Of a DNA stretch of 41,158 nucleotides, positions 1 through 8,479 are shown piece after piece; position 1 is the first letter of the stretch, and each line of letters opens with the position of its first letter. Below the pieces are notes generated by a model that had not been told where the DNA came from, did no database searches, and was given only the letters and a program-made list of their open reading frames with translations. The stretch is taken from the NCBI GenBank assembly GCA_041441555.1, contig JASDSW010000094.1, forward strand, positions 1 to 41,158, in the 5' to 3' direction. Source of the stretch: Pseudaeromonas sp041441555 (GTDB taxonomy: Bacteria > Pseudomonadota > Gammaproteobacteria > Enterobacterales > Aeromonadaceae). The position numbers were made by a program, and so were the translations under genes.

Positions 1-605
1 GGCTTGACGTTGTGATAGTGCAGGCCATGACCGGCATTGACGCGCAGCCCCAGACCGTGGGCATAGCGAGCAGCCTCCTGAATCCGCGCCAACTCCTCGA
101 GCTGTTCTGCCGTGCTGGTCGCATCGGCATAGCGTCCGGTGTGGATTTCGATATAGGGAGCGCCAACCGCCACGGCTGCATCGATCTGGGCATGATCCGC
201 ATCGATGAACAGCGACACCTGAGTGCCAACCTCCGCCAAGCGGCTGATGGCCGCCTGCACCTTGGCAAGCTGACCGGCGACATCCAGTCCCCCTTCGGTG
301 GTCACTTCGGTCCGCTTCTCCGGTACCAGGCAGACGAAGTGCGGCTTGATACGGCAGGCGATAGCCACCATCTCCTCGGTGACCGCCATTTCCAGATTCA
401 TTGGGGTCTGCAGTGTCTGACGCAGAATTTCCACGTCCCGATCCGTGATATGACGACGATCCTCGCGCAGGTGGATGGTGATGCCATCGGCGCCCGCCTG
501 CTCGGCTAGACCGGCGGCCAGCACCGGATCCGGATAGCTGGTGCCCCGCGCATTGCGCAGCGTCGCCACATGGTCGATGTTCACACCCAGAAAAATCTCG
601 CTCAC
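1..605 (-). CDS. pdxJ: Pyridoxine 5'-phosphate synthase PdxJ (3' end outside window)
   Basis: PdxJ condenses 1-deoxy-D-xylulose 5-phosphate with 3-amino-2-oxopropyl phosphate to form pyridoxine 5'-phosphate, the last ring-closing step of the DXP-dependent vitamin B6 pathway in the cytoplasm. About 201 codons of the N-terminal part are present; the frame runs off the left edge. The translation begins VSEIFLGVNIDHVATLRNAR, the family's N-terminal signature, and later shows the conserved ADGITIHLREDRRHI stretch. The start is a GTG at 605-603 that overlaps the TGA of recO (GTGA), so the two genes are probably translationally coupled. The order recO-pdxJ is the usual gammaproteobacterial arrangement. 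The identification is secure; only the C-terminus is unseen. Confidence 0.95.
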   Translation of the reverse strand, partial: MSEIFLGVNIDHVATLRNARGTSYPDPVLAAGLAEQAGADGITIHLREDRRHITDRDVEILRQTLQTPMNLEMAVTEEMVAIACRIKPHFVCLVPEKRTEVTTEGGLDVAGQLAKVQAAISRLAEVGTQVSLFIDADHAQIDAAVAVGAPYIEIHTGRYADATSTAEQLEELARIQEAARYAHGLGLRVNAGHGLHYHNVK

Positions 606-1318
606 TGCAATTTCCTCGCTGAAAAATGTTGGAATAGTTCCCGGCTCTTCAGGGGCCGGTTGCCCAGATAGGGCTTGAGGGCCTGGCGGCAGAAGCGCTT
701 GGCGGCTTGCAGCTCATCGGCTGAGCTCAGCCGCCCGTCGCCCATCGCCAGCAGATGACGACCCTCGAAACGATCCGCACCTGGCACACTCCCTGGCGCC
801 AGGACAAAACCACACTCTGCACGATACAGATAGTAGCGCTGGGGCTCAATGGGCAGGCCGCTCAAGGCATCCAGCGTGAAGTCGATGCCGTAGCCCAGCG
901 CCTCGAGCAGCAGCAGCTCGAACTGGCGCAGCACCGGTTCAGGCGAACCCGCCTCGGTCAACAGTTGCAGAGCCTGACGGTAGTAGTCGAAGAGTTCGGG
1001 ATAGGCGGTCTGCCGCTCCAGCAGGTAGTAGAGCAGCTCATTGAGATAGAGGGCGCTGTAGAGGGATATTTCGCGCAGGCGCAGCGGCGGCGCCATCACT
1101 TCCAGTTGATCCAGACTCTTGAGCTCACCACGCCCCCGCCAGCTGACGCTGAGCAGGGTGAAGGGTTGCAGTTGCGCCTTCAATGGTGAACGCGCACTGC
1201 GCGAGCCGCGGGCCACCAGGCTCTGGCGGCCACTGTCGGCACAAAACAGTTCGACCAACTGGCTGCTCTCCCGGTAGGGACGGCTGTGCAGCACGAAGGC
1301 CAACTGTCGCTCCATCAT
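602..1318 (-). CDS. recO: DNA repair protein RecO
   Basis: RecO works with RecF and RecR to load RecA on SSB-coated gapped DNA and anneals complementary strands. The 238-residue protein has the usual length. It opens with the OB-fold region (AFVLHSRPYRESSQLVELF, a close match to enterobacterial RecO) and continues into a helical C-terminal domain with the conserved ALKPYLGNRPLKSRELFQHF stretch near the end. There are two tandem ATG codons (1318 and 1315) and the true start could be either. It sits 6 bp after era and overlaps the pdxJ start, as part of the lepA-lepB-rnc-era-recO-pdxJ run. Confidence 0.96.
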   Translation of the reverse strand: MMERQLAFVLHSRPYRESSQLVELFCADSGRQSLVARGSRSARSPLKAQLQPFTLLSVSWRGRGELKSLDQLEVMAPPLRLREISLYSALYLNELLYYLLERQTAYPELFDYYRQALQLLTEAGSPEPVLRQFELLLLEALGYGIDFTLDALSGLPIEPQRYYLYRAECGFVLAPGSVPGADRFEGRHLLAMGDGRLSSADELQAAKRFCRQALKPYLGNRPLKSRELFQHFSARKLQ

Positions 1319-1324
1319 GACGGG

Positions 1325-2224
1325 CTATTCGTCACCGTAGCCGAGACTGCGCAGCGCCCGCTCGTCGTCGGCCCAGCCGGACTTGACCTTGACCCAGAGC
1401 TCGAGGAAGACGCGGGTCTCGAATAACCGCTCCATGTCCATCCGCGCCTCGGTGCCGATGGTCTTGAGCTTCTCCCCCTTGTTGCCGATCACCATCCGCT
1501 TCTGGCCATCCCGCTCGACCAGGATCAGGCCATTGATGTGGAACAGGCCATCGGCTTCGACCTTGAAGCGTTCGATCTCGACCGTCACCGAGTAGGGCAA
1601 CTCATCACCGAGGAAGCGCATCAGCTTCTCGCGGATGATCTCGGAGGCCATGAAGCGTGAGCTGCGGTCCGTGATGTAGTCATCGGGGAAGTGGTGCTCA
1701 CCAACCGGCAACAGATCACGCGCCATGCTGCGGATCTTCTCGACGTTGGTCCCCTTCTCGGCCGATAGCGGCAGCACCTCGGCAAACTGCATCTTCTGCG
1801 ACAACATCTGGATGTGCGGCAGCAGTATCTCTTTATCTTCGATCAGATCGATCTTGTTGATGGCCAGCACCACCGGACAACGCAGATGCTGCAACTTGCT
1901 CAGCACATGCTCATCGTCCGAGGTCCAGTGAGTCCCCTCGACGACAAACACCACCATCTCGACATCGCCGAGGGAGCTGGTCGCCGCCCGGTTCATCAGG
2001 CGGTTGATGGCTCGCTTCTCCTCCTGGTGCAGACCCGGCGTATCCACATAGATGGTCTGATAGGCACCATCGGTGTCGATGCCAAGGATGCGGTGGCGCG
2101 TGGTCTGCGCCTTGCGCGAGGTGATGCTGACCTTCTGGCCGAGGATCTGGTTCAGCAGGGTCGATTTGCCAACGTTCGGGCGTCCGACGATGGCGACGAA
2201 CCCGCAATGGGTCTGCTCTGTCAT
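1325..2224 (-). CDS. era: GTPase Era
   Basis: Era is an essential GTPase that binds the 3' end of 16S rRNA and assists 30S maturation, linking ribosome assembly to the cell cycle. The 299-residue product has the G1 loop GRPNVGKS near residue 14, the G3 motif DTPGLH near residue 61 and G4 NKID near residue 122. The C-terminal third is a KH RNA-binding domain (ending in VIGNKGEKLKTIGTEAR and beyond). The start ATG overlaps the rnc stop (ATGA at 2224-2221), the classic rnc-era coupling. Confidence 0.98.
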   Translation of the reverse strand: MTEQTHCGFVAIVGRPNVGKSTLLNQILGQKVSITSRKAQTTRHRILGIDTDGAYQTIYVDTPGLHQEEKRAINRLMNRAATSSLGDVEMVVFVVEGTHWTSDDEHVLSKLQHLRCPVVLAINKIDLIEDKEILLPHIQMLSQKMQFAEVLPLSAEKGTNVEKIRSMARDLLPVGEHHFPDDYITDRSSRFMASEIIREKLMRFLGDELPYSVTVEIERFKVEADGLFHINGLILVERDGQKRMVIGNKGEKLKTIGTEARMDMERLFETRVFLELWVKVKSGWADDERALRSLGYGDE

Positions 2225-2892
2225 TTGAGTTGCTCCAGGGCTTTTTCAGCCGCAGCCTGTTCAGCCTTGCGGCGACTCGAGCCCACACCGACCACAGTGA
2301 CATCGACGCCTTCGATCTCACACTGCACGGTGAACTCCTGATTGTGGGCCTCGCCCTTGACCTTGACGACCGCATAGCTCGGCAGGGGTTTACGTTTGCC
2401 CTGCAACAACTCCTGCAGCCGGGTCTTCGGATCCTTCTGATCGGCCCCCGGGCGGATCTCGTCGAGACGGGAGGCATACCACTGCAACAGCAGGGTACGG
2501 ATCTGCTCGATGCCGACGTCGAGGAAAATAGCCCCGATCAGGGCCTCAACGGTATCGGCCAGGATCGACTCCCGGCGGAAGCCGCCGCTCTTGAGCTCAC
2601 CGGGGCCCAGGATCAGGTATTCACCCAAGTCAAACTCGCGCGCCAGCTCGGCGAGTGTCTTCTCTCGCACCAGAGTGGCCCGCATCCGGCTCATATCGCC
2701 TTCGCTGACATCCGGGAATCTATGATACAAGGCCTCGGCGATCACCAGACTGAGGATGGAGTCCCCCAGGAACTCCAGCCGCTCGTTGTGCCGGGAGCCG
2801 GCACTGCGGTGGGTGATGGCCCGCTTGAGCAGGTCCTCATCCACAAAGGTGTGGCCGATTTTTCTTTCCAGCCGTTTGAGCTTATCGATCAC
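2221..2892 (-). CDS. rnc: Ribonuclease III
   Basis: RNase III cleaves double-stranded RNA, processing the 30S rRNA precursor and many mRNAs. The 223-residue protein contains the endonuclease signature NERLEFLGDSIL (near residues 37-48) with its acidic Mg-binding residues, and a C-terminal double-stranded RNA-binding domain ending in GSSRRKAEQAAAEKALEQL. It overlaps lepB upstream and era downstream by 4 nt each. In E. coli, RNase III cuts its own operon leader; I did not identify an equivalent site here. Confidence 0.98.
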   Translation of the reverse strand: MIDKLKRLERKIGHTFVDEDLLKRAITHRSAGSRHNERLEFLGDSILSLVIAEALYHRFPDVSEGDMSRMRATLVREKTLAELAREFDLGEYLILGPGELKSGGFRRESILADTVEALIGAIFLDVGIEQIRTLLLQWYASRLDEIRPGADQKDPKTRLQELLQGKRKPLPSYAVVKVKGEAHNQEFTVQCEIEGVDVTVVGVGSSRRKAEQAAAEKALEQLK

Positions 2893-3812
2893 TGGATACC
2901 ACCTATCCGTTCAAACCGAACCCCGGTCGGGATCCAGCCCGGTAGCGGAGAACCTGGATCCCGGTCGAACTCGAAGCTGATCCAGATGAACACCGCCTTG
3001 CCGACCAGGTTATGCTCCGGCACGAAGCCCCAGAAGCGGCTGTCCTTGCTGTTATCCCGGTTGTCGCCCATCGCGAAGTAGTGGCCTTCCGGCACCACCC
3101 ACTCGTCGGCCTCGTTGCCGACCTGGTGGAAGTACATGGGAACAAAATCAGGCTGCGCCGGATTCTTCAGGATCTTGTGGCTGACCGCACCGAGCTGCTC
3201 CTGATAGCGCTCCAGCGGCACACTGCCTTGCATGAAATCGCCGCTGCTGAGGAAGGTCTGTTCCACCTTTTCGATAGAGGGGCAATCCTTGCCAGACGGG
3301 CATGCCGCTTGGATGAACAACTGCTTGTTGCGGTAGATGATGCGATCACCGGGCAGGCCGACGATACGTTTGATGTAGTCGACTCGCGGGTCTTCGGGAT
3401 ACTTGAAGACCACTACGTCGCCCCGTTGCGGATGACCGGTCGGGATCAGCGTCTGGTTGGTCACCGGCTCTTTGACCCCGTAGGCAAACTTCTGCACCAG
3501 GATGAAATCATCCACCAGCAGGGTTGGCATCATGGAGCCGGAGGGAATGCGAAACGGCTCAAACAGGAAGGAGCGCAGGATCAGCACGGCGGCAATCACC
3601 GGGAAGACCCCCTTGCACTGCTCCACCCACCAGGGCTCCTGCATCAGGCGATCGATGGTCGCCGCATCGAGCGGTTTGCCCGTGGCCGCCTCGGCCTTCA
3701 GCACGCGGCGGCGGCGCCAGCCCAGCAGCACGAAACGATCCAACAGCCAGACCAGACCGGTCAGCAGGGTCGCGCCGAGCAGCAGCAGGCTAAAAGTATT
3801 GGCCATCATCAT
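2889..3812 (-). CDS. lepB: Signal peptidase I
   Basis: Leader peptidase removes signal peptides from secreted proteins at the outer face of the inner membrane. The 307-residue product has an N-terminal membrane segment (about residues 7-30), a cytoplasmic basic stretch, and a second membrane segment near 68-84. It then has the catalytic PSGSM motif (Ser93 by my numbering) and the general-base Lys148 in DYIKRIVG. The box GDNRDNSKDSRFWGFV is conserved. Three ATG codons occur in a row (3812, 3809, 3806), so the exact start is uncertain; the first overlaps the lepA stop (TGATG). The lepA-lepB-rnc-era order supports the call. Confidence 0.97.
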   Translation of the reverse strand: MMMANTFSLLLLGATLLTGLVWLLDRFVLLGWRRRRVLKAEAATGKPLDAATIDRLMQEPWWVEQCKGVFPVIAAVLILRSFLFEPFRIPSGSMMPTLLVDDFILVQKFAYGVKEPVTNQTLIPTGHPQRGDVVVFKYPEDPRVDYIKRIVGLPGDRIIYRNKQLFIQAACPSGKDCPSIEKVEQTFLSSGDFMQGSVPLERYQEQLGAVSHKILKNPAQPDFVPMYFHQVGNEADEWVVPEGHYFAMGDNRDNSKDSRFWGFVPEHNLVGKAVFIWISFEFDRDPGSPLPGWIPTGVRFERIGGIQ

Positions 3813-5611
3813 CAGTTGTTATCCTTACCGACATGCAGGATGGCGAGGAAGGCCTCCTGCGGAACATCAACACGGCCGAGCGACTTCATGCGCTTCTTGC
3901 CCTCTTTTTGTTTGTTCAGCAGCTTCTTCTTCCGCGACACGTCACCGCCATAGCACTTGGCCAATACGTCCTTACGCATCGCCTTGACCGTACTGCGGGC
4001 GATGACGTGATTGCCGATGGCGGCCTGGATGGCGATATCGAACATCTGGCGCGGGATCAGCTCACGCATCTTCTCGACCAGTTGGCGGCCACGGAACTGA
4101 GCGTTGTCCTTGTGGGTGATGATCGCCAGCGCGTCGACGCGCTCGTTGTTGATCAAGATGTCCAGACGCACCATGTCGGCGGTCTCGAAACGCTTGAAGC
4201 CATAATCCAGCGACGCATAACCACGACTGGTGGACTTCAGACGGTCGAAGAAGTCGAGAACCACTTCGGCCATCGGGATTTCATAGGTCAGCGCCACCTG
4301 ATTGCCGTGGTAGACCATGTTGGTCTGCACGCCGCGCTTCTCGATACACAGAGTAATGACGTTCCCCAGATATTCGGAAGGCACCAGGATGTGGCACTCG
4401 GCAATCGGCTCGCGGATCTCGTCGATGCTGGTGACGGCTGGCAACGCCGACGGGCTGTCGATGTGGATGGTGGTGCCATCGGTCTGCTGGATCTCGTAGA
4501 CCACGGTCGGCGCCGTGGTGATCAGATCCAGATCGTACTCCCGCTCCAGACGCTCCTGGATGATCTCCATGTGCAGCATCCCCAGGAAGCCGCAGCGGAA
4601 ACCAAAGCCCAGGGCGGTCGAGCTCTCCGGCTCGAAGAACAAGGAGGCGTCGTTCAAGGAGAGCTTGTCGAGCGCATCGCGGAAGGCTTCATAATCATCG
4701 GACGAAATCGGGAACAGGCCGGCATAGACCTGCGGCTTGACCTTCTTGAAGCCCGGCAGCGCCTTGTCGGCGCCGTTCTTGGCATGGGTCAGGGTATCAC
4801 CGACCGGCGCGCCATGGATGTCCTTGATGCCACAGACCACCCAGCCCACCTCGCCACAACCCAGCTGATCGGTGTCCTTGCGCTTGGGCGTCGAGATGCC
4901 GAGGCGATCGACCCCCCACACCTGGCCGGTACTCATCACCTTGATCTTGTCGCCCTTCTTCAGGCAACCATTCTTGATGCGAACCAGCGAGACCACCCCC
5001 AGATAGTCGTCGAACCAGGAGTCGATGATCAGCGCCTGCAGCGGTGCCGCCGGATCGCCCTCGGGCGCCGGGATCTTCTGCACTATGGTTTCCAGCACCT
5101 CGTCGACGCCCAGCCCCGTCTTAGCCGAGCAACGCACCGCATCCATGGCATCGATACCGACGATGTCTTCGATCTCTTCGGCCACCCGTTCCGGCTCGGC
5201 CTGCGGCAGATCGATCTTGTTCAACACCGGTACCACTTCCAGATCCATATCCAGAGCCGTATAACAGTTGGCCAGAGTCTGTGCCTCAACTCCCTGGCCG
5301 GCGTCCACCACCAGCAGAGCCCCTTCACAGGCGGCCAGCGAGCGGGAGACTTCGTAGGAGAAGTCCACATGGCCCGGAGTGTCGATGAAGTTCAGCTGAT
5401 AGGTTTGACCATCTTTGGCCTGGTAGTTCAGGGTCACACTCTGAGCTTTGATGGTGATGCCGCGCTCGCGCTCCAGATCCATGGAGTCCAGCACCTGCTC
5501 TTGCATCTCGCGGGTGGTCAGACCGCCACAGGTCTGGATCAGGCGGTCGGAAAGGGTCGACTTGCCGTGGTCAATGTGGGCAATGATGGAGAAATTTCGA
5601 ATCTGTTTCAT
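3812..5611 (-). CDS. lepA: Elongation factor 4 (LepA)
   Basis: EF4/LepA is a ribosome-associated translational GTPase proposed to back-translocate stalled ribosomes and to help initiation and 30S biogenesis. The 599-residue length is typical. The G1 loop AHIDHGKSTLSDRL lies near residue 11, DTPGHVDF near residue 77 and NKIDLP near residue 131. The LepA-specific C-terminal domain (KDVLAKCYGGDVSRKKKLL and onward) is intact. An 82-bp gap separates it from rseC and carries a small GCGTC/GACGC inverted repeat without a T-run. A promoter for the lepA-pdxJ run could therefore be here, but none is clear. A 600-codon frame antisense to lepA is a compositional shadow. Confidence 0.98.
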   Translation of the reverse strand: MKQIRNFSIIAHIDHGKSTLSDRLIQTCGGLTTREMQEQVLDSMDLERERGITIKAQSVTLNYQAKDGQTYQLNFIDTPGHVDFSYEVSRSLAACEGALLVVDAGQGVEAQTLANCYTALDMDLEVVPVLNKIDLPQAEPERVAEEIEDIVGIDAMDAVRCSAKTGLGVDEVLETIVQKIPAPEGDPAAPLQALIIDSWFDDYLGVVSLVRIKNGCLKKGDKIKVMSTGQVWGVDRLGISTPKRKDTDQLGCGEVGWVVCGIKDIHGAPVGDTLTHAKNGADKALPGFKKVKPQVYAGLFPISSDDYEAFRDALDKLSLNDASLFFEPESSTALGFGFRCGFLGMLHMEIIQERLEREYDLDLITTAPTVVYEIQQTDGTTIHIDSPSALPAVTSIDEIREPIAECHILVPSEYLGNVITLCIEKRGVQTNMVYHGNQVALTYEIPMAEVVLDFFDRLKSTSRGYASLDYGFKRFETADMVRLDILINNERVDALAIITHKDNAQFRGRQLVEKMRELIPRQMFDIAIQAAIGNHVIARSTVKAMRKDVLAKCYGGDVSRKKKLLNKQKEGKKRMKSLGRVDVPQEAFLAILHVGKDNN

Positions 5612-5693
5612 GGCTTATTCAGTCACAATAGGTAGGCGTCACCTGACGCATAGGGGCGGGATTTTACTGGATTAGCGGTGTAACGGCTATCGC

Positions 5694-6155
5694 TTAGTCG
5701 GTTTGCTGCGCCGGAATATTCACCCCCAGCATGACCGGACGGTAAAAACCACCACCCAGCCGTTTGGCGCCCAGACGCGCCAGCCAGAAGCCCAGAGCGC
5801 CGCCGAGCAGGGCGCCGACGATCTCCGAGGGCTCTTCACCCACCGGCCACTGCAGCGACACCCACTTGCCGGTCAAGGCCCCCAACAATAGGCAGAACAG
5901 CGGCACCAGATAGACCAGCAGGGCGCTGGTCAACAGGCTGCGCTCCGGGATCCCGATGCGGACCTGCTGGCCAACCAGCACCGGAGTCGTCAGGGCAATT
6001 TCCAGCAATTGCGGACGCCCCGGCATCGCCTTGGCCAAGGCGCCGACACCACAACTCTGCTGCTGATGGCAGTGACCACAGGCACTCTTGCGCCGACATT
6101 CGACCTGAGCCCAGGTATCACCGACAGCGACGACGGTAGCAATGGATTCAATCAT
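5694..6155 (-). CDS. rseC: SoxR-reducing / sigma-E regulator RseC
   Basis: RseC is an inner-membrane protein of the sigma-E operon, also linked to the Rsx/Rnf electron-transfer system that reduces SoxR. The 153-residue protein has an N-terminal cytoplasmic part with a cysteine cluster (C20, then CGHCHQQQSC at about 25-34). Two transmembrane segments follow (about 76-98 and 109-126). Its start overlaps the rseB stop (ATGA). Position last in rpoE-rseA-rseB-rseC matches the family. Confidence 0.94.
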   Translation of the reverse strand: MIESIATVVAVGDTWAQVECRRKSACGHCHQQQSCGVGALAKAMPGRPQLLEIALTTPVLVGQQVRIGIPERSLLTSALLVYLVPLFCLLLGALTGKWVSLQWPVGEEPSEIVGALLGGALGFWLARLGAKRLGGGFYRPVMLGVNIPAQQTD

Positions 6156-7123
6156 GGGCGGATCCCTTTGGCGAGTGGATGGAGTGATTCGGCGATGCGC
6201 TGTGCCGTCGGCACCGGGACTTCGCCAACCACGGTCACTTCAACCTTATGATCATTCAACATCCGGAGCAAGCTGGTCGCCCCTTGACGCACCAGTTCAT
6301 CACCCATAGGCGCTTCCGCAGCGGAGAGGTAAATAGAGACATCGACCAGACCATCACTGATCATCATGTAATCAACCACCTGATCGGTACCGACCAGAGG
6401 ATGGCGATCCGTCGACATGATGACAAATCCCTTGGGCAGCCAACCTGGCGCCCACCCCAAGTCCAACTGTGGCGCCTGATAGGCCTGGGCAACCGGGACG
6501 GCACGCGGCAACTTGGCCTGGGCCAGCGACTTCAGCCAGCGACTCGCCTCCGGCAATACCCGCAGCTCGACCCCCATATACTGCTCCACCAGGGCCCCCG
6601 ACTCATCGATCAGATCCAGACGCAACAACAGGCCGGAACTCTGCTCCAGCCAGACCACGAAGCCATATTTGGTTGCCTCTTTGGGTGCCAGACGAACCAC
6701 CTGAACCGGTAACCCCGCGATCCGGTTGCGCCCGGTGACTACAGGGTCATAGCTCTCGAACACCCGTTCCAGATTCATCGTCAAAAAGGCTGACCACAGA
6801 CCCGGCATCCGAGCACCGGCCAGGGTGTAGGGCTCGTGTCCGGCCTCGAAGAAGCTGATCTGATCGTCGAGCTTGAGATATTCGCTGGGACGGCCATTGA
6901 GGTAGATGAGATGGGAAATTTCGCTCTTATCGAGCAAGGCATGCGAGAAACGCATGGGCTCTATGTTGCCTTGCCGCACCTTAATCAATGAGAGTTCAAA
7001 ATTGTAGTGATGGTAGGCCCGCTGCATCTGCTGCAACAACGCCGCGGCCGATGGGGATTCGGCCGCGGCAGGAACACAGACAAAGAGGGCGGCGAGCAAT
7101 AACCGACGAATCAACTGCCGCAC
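6152..7123 (-). CDS. rseB: Sigma-E regulatory protein RseB (MucB)
   Basis: RseB is periplasmic. It binds the RseA periplasmic domain and protects it from DegS cleavage until lipopolysaccharide or misfolded porin signals release it. The 323-residue product has an N-terminal signal peptide (MRQLIRRLLLAALFVCVPAAA, cleavage after about residue 21), followed by the LolA-like and small C-terminal domains of the MucB/RseB family (for example LLRLDLIDESGALVEQY). The start is a GTG, 18 bp after the rseA stop, and the gene overlaps rseC by 4 nt. Confidence 0.94.
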   Translation of the reverse strand: MRQLIRRLLLAALFVCVPAAAESPSAAALLQQMQRAYHHYNFELSLIKVRQGNIEPMRFSHALLDKSEISHLIYLNGRPSEYLKLDDQISFFEAGHEPYTLAGARMPGLWSAFLTMNLERVFESYDPVVTGRNRIAGLPVQVVRLAPKEATKYGFVVWLEQSSGLLLRLDLIDESGALVEQYMGVELRVLPEASRWLKSLAQAKLPRAVPVAQAYQAPQLDLGWAPGWLPKGFVIMSTDRHPLVGTDQVVDYMMISDGLVDVSIYLSAAEAPMGDELVRQGATSLLRMLNDHKVEVTVVGEVPVPTAQRIAESLHPLAKGIRP

Positions 7124-7141
7124 AGAAATGGTCTCTTCAGA

Positions 7142-7702
7142 TTAGTCATTGGCCTGATGCAGGCGCTGCTGCAACTGATGATCGCGCAAGAAGGCAGCGA
7201 TGCGCTCCTGATCGGCCCGTCGTTGCGCCTCGGTCATCATCGGCTGCGGCACATGTTCCAGCGGACGGCGGTCGGCTTGGAAATTGACGCTGACGGGGGC
7301 TGCCATGCCTCCTACGGGGACGGTATTGAGCACGGGAGTCGGTGCCGAAATCTGCGCCAACTGGTATTGCTGTACCCCCAGGATAGACACGGCGGCCACA
7401 GAGGCAGCAATGGCAAACTGACCACCATGACGCAACACCTTGGCGGCGATCGGTTTGACACGGGCCTGCCAGCCAAGCGCTCTGGGCGCCAGAACCGTCG
7501 GTTCATCCGCCAGAGCCAGGGCGACTCGATCAGCCAGATCCAGCGTGATATTGCCCGGAAGCTCATCACGCAAGGCGTCGCCAATCAGGTGGTAACGACT
7601 CCAAGTCTCCTGCTGTTGCGAATCTTGCAGCACAGACTTCAACCAGCTGGCCTCGGAGGTCTCCCCATCCATCAGCACAGAAATCCGTTCGTTATTCGCC
7701 AT
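7142..7702 (-). CDS. rseA: Anti-sigma-E factor RseA
   Basis: RseA is a single-pass inner-membrane anti-sigma factor. Its cytoplasmic N-terminus binds sigma-E, and regulated proteolysis (DegS, then RseP) releases the sigma factor. The 186-residue reading starts at the ATG at 7702 (MANNERISVLMDGE), preceded by AGGAGCAGGAAG; a TTG two codons upstream is less likely. The N-terminal domain is followed by a transmembrane segment at about residues 95-112 and a periplasmic tail. It lies 20 bp downstream of rpoE, as expected for co-transcription. Confidence 0.94.
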   Translation of the reverse strand: MANNERISVLMDGETSEASWLKSVLQDSQQQETWSRYHLIGDALRDELPGNITLDLADRVALALADEPTVLAPRALGWQARVKPIAAKVLRHGGQFAIAASVAAVSILGVQQYQLAQISAPTPVLNTVPVGGMAAPVSVNFQADRRPLEHVPQPMMTEAQRRADQERIAAFLRDHQLQQRLHQAND

Positions 7703-7722
7703 AGTCAATCTTCCTGCTCCTA

Positions 7723-8304
7723 TTAGCGTTGCAACAAAGGCTGGATCCGTTTATCGATCGCCTCTCGTGCCCGAAAAATCCGTGACCGAACGGTCCCCAC
7801 CGGACATTCCATCACTTCGGCGATCTCCTCATAACTGAGCCCTTCAATCTCACGAAGGGTGATCGCCGTGCGTAAATCCTCTGGCAATCCAGCCAAGGTG
7901 GCGGCCACTTCGGCGCGTATCTCATCCGATAGCATCAGATTTTCCGGATTGGCCACCTCGTGCAGGCTCTCTGCCCCCTCATAGGTTTCCGCATCCTGAC
8001 TATCTACATCCATATCGGGCGGTCGGCGCCCCTGGGCCACGATGTAATTCTTGGCCGTATTGACGGCAATCCGGTACAGCCAGGTATAAAAAGCACTCTC
8101 ACCACGGAAATCGGGAATGGCGCGGTAGGCTTTGATAAAGGCCTCCTGTGCCACATCCGGAATATCGCCCGGGTTATTCACATACCTGGACACCAGACTG
8201 ACCACCTTATGCTGGTACTTCCTGACCAGGAGATTGAAGGCGTTCTTGTCGCCGCGCTGTATGCGCTCAATCAACTGCTGATCAATATTGTTCTGGTCGC
8301 TCAT
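7723..8304 (-). CDS. rpoE: RNA polymerase sigma-E factor (sigma-24)
   Basis: This extracytoplasmic-function sigma factor drives the envelope stress response (outer-membrane protein folding, LPS transport, small RNAs). The 193-residue product has region 2 (ending in ESAFYTWLYRIAVNTAKNY) and region 4 (LPEDLRTAITLREIEGLSYEEIAEVMECPVGTVRSRIFRAR without gaps), very close to enterobacterial RpoE. It heads rpoE-rseA-rseB-rseC and is preceded by a candidate sigma-E promoter (8365-8391), implying autoregulation. Confidence 0.98.
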   Translation of the reverse strand: MSDQNNIDQQLIERIQRGDKNAFNLLVRKYQHKVVSLVSRYVNNPGDIPDVAQEAFIKAYRAIPDFRGESAFYTWLYRIAVNTAKNYIVAQGRRPPDMDVDSQDAETYEGAESLHEVANPENLMLSDEIRAEVAATLAGLPEDLRTAITLREIEGLSYEEIAEVMECPVGTVRSRIFRAREAIDKRIQPLLQR

Positions 8305-8364
8305 TGGAACCGAAAAACCCCCATCCGGTGATCAACAAAGTCGGTCCGAAATAAGCGCATATAA

Positions 8365-8391
8365 TCAGACACATCGTTTTTATAAAAGTTC
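8365..8391 (-). promoter_or_regulatory. Candidate sigma-E autoregulatory promoter of rpoE
   Basis: On the minus strand, GAACTT (8391-8386) is followed after exactly 16 nt by TCTGA (8369-8365), about 60 nt upstream of the rpoE ATG. The known sigma-E consensus is GGAACTT, 15-16 nt, TCTGA or TCAAA. Only the first G of the -35 element differs (it is C here). Position and direction fit positive autoregulation of rpoE as known in E. coli. Confidence 0.75.
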
Positions 8392-8479
8392 GCTCTTATG
8401 CAAAAAAACGTGATCCAGGCTGCATCGAGTCAGCAAATTGAGCTAACATGGGCCTTTCCCACCCCAGCCAATGATACTT

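Noticed and set aside
3833..5635. 600-codon open frame antisense to lepA
   Set aside because: lepA is unmistakable on the other strand. The antisense translation has no family resemblance and arises from third-position GC bias.
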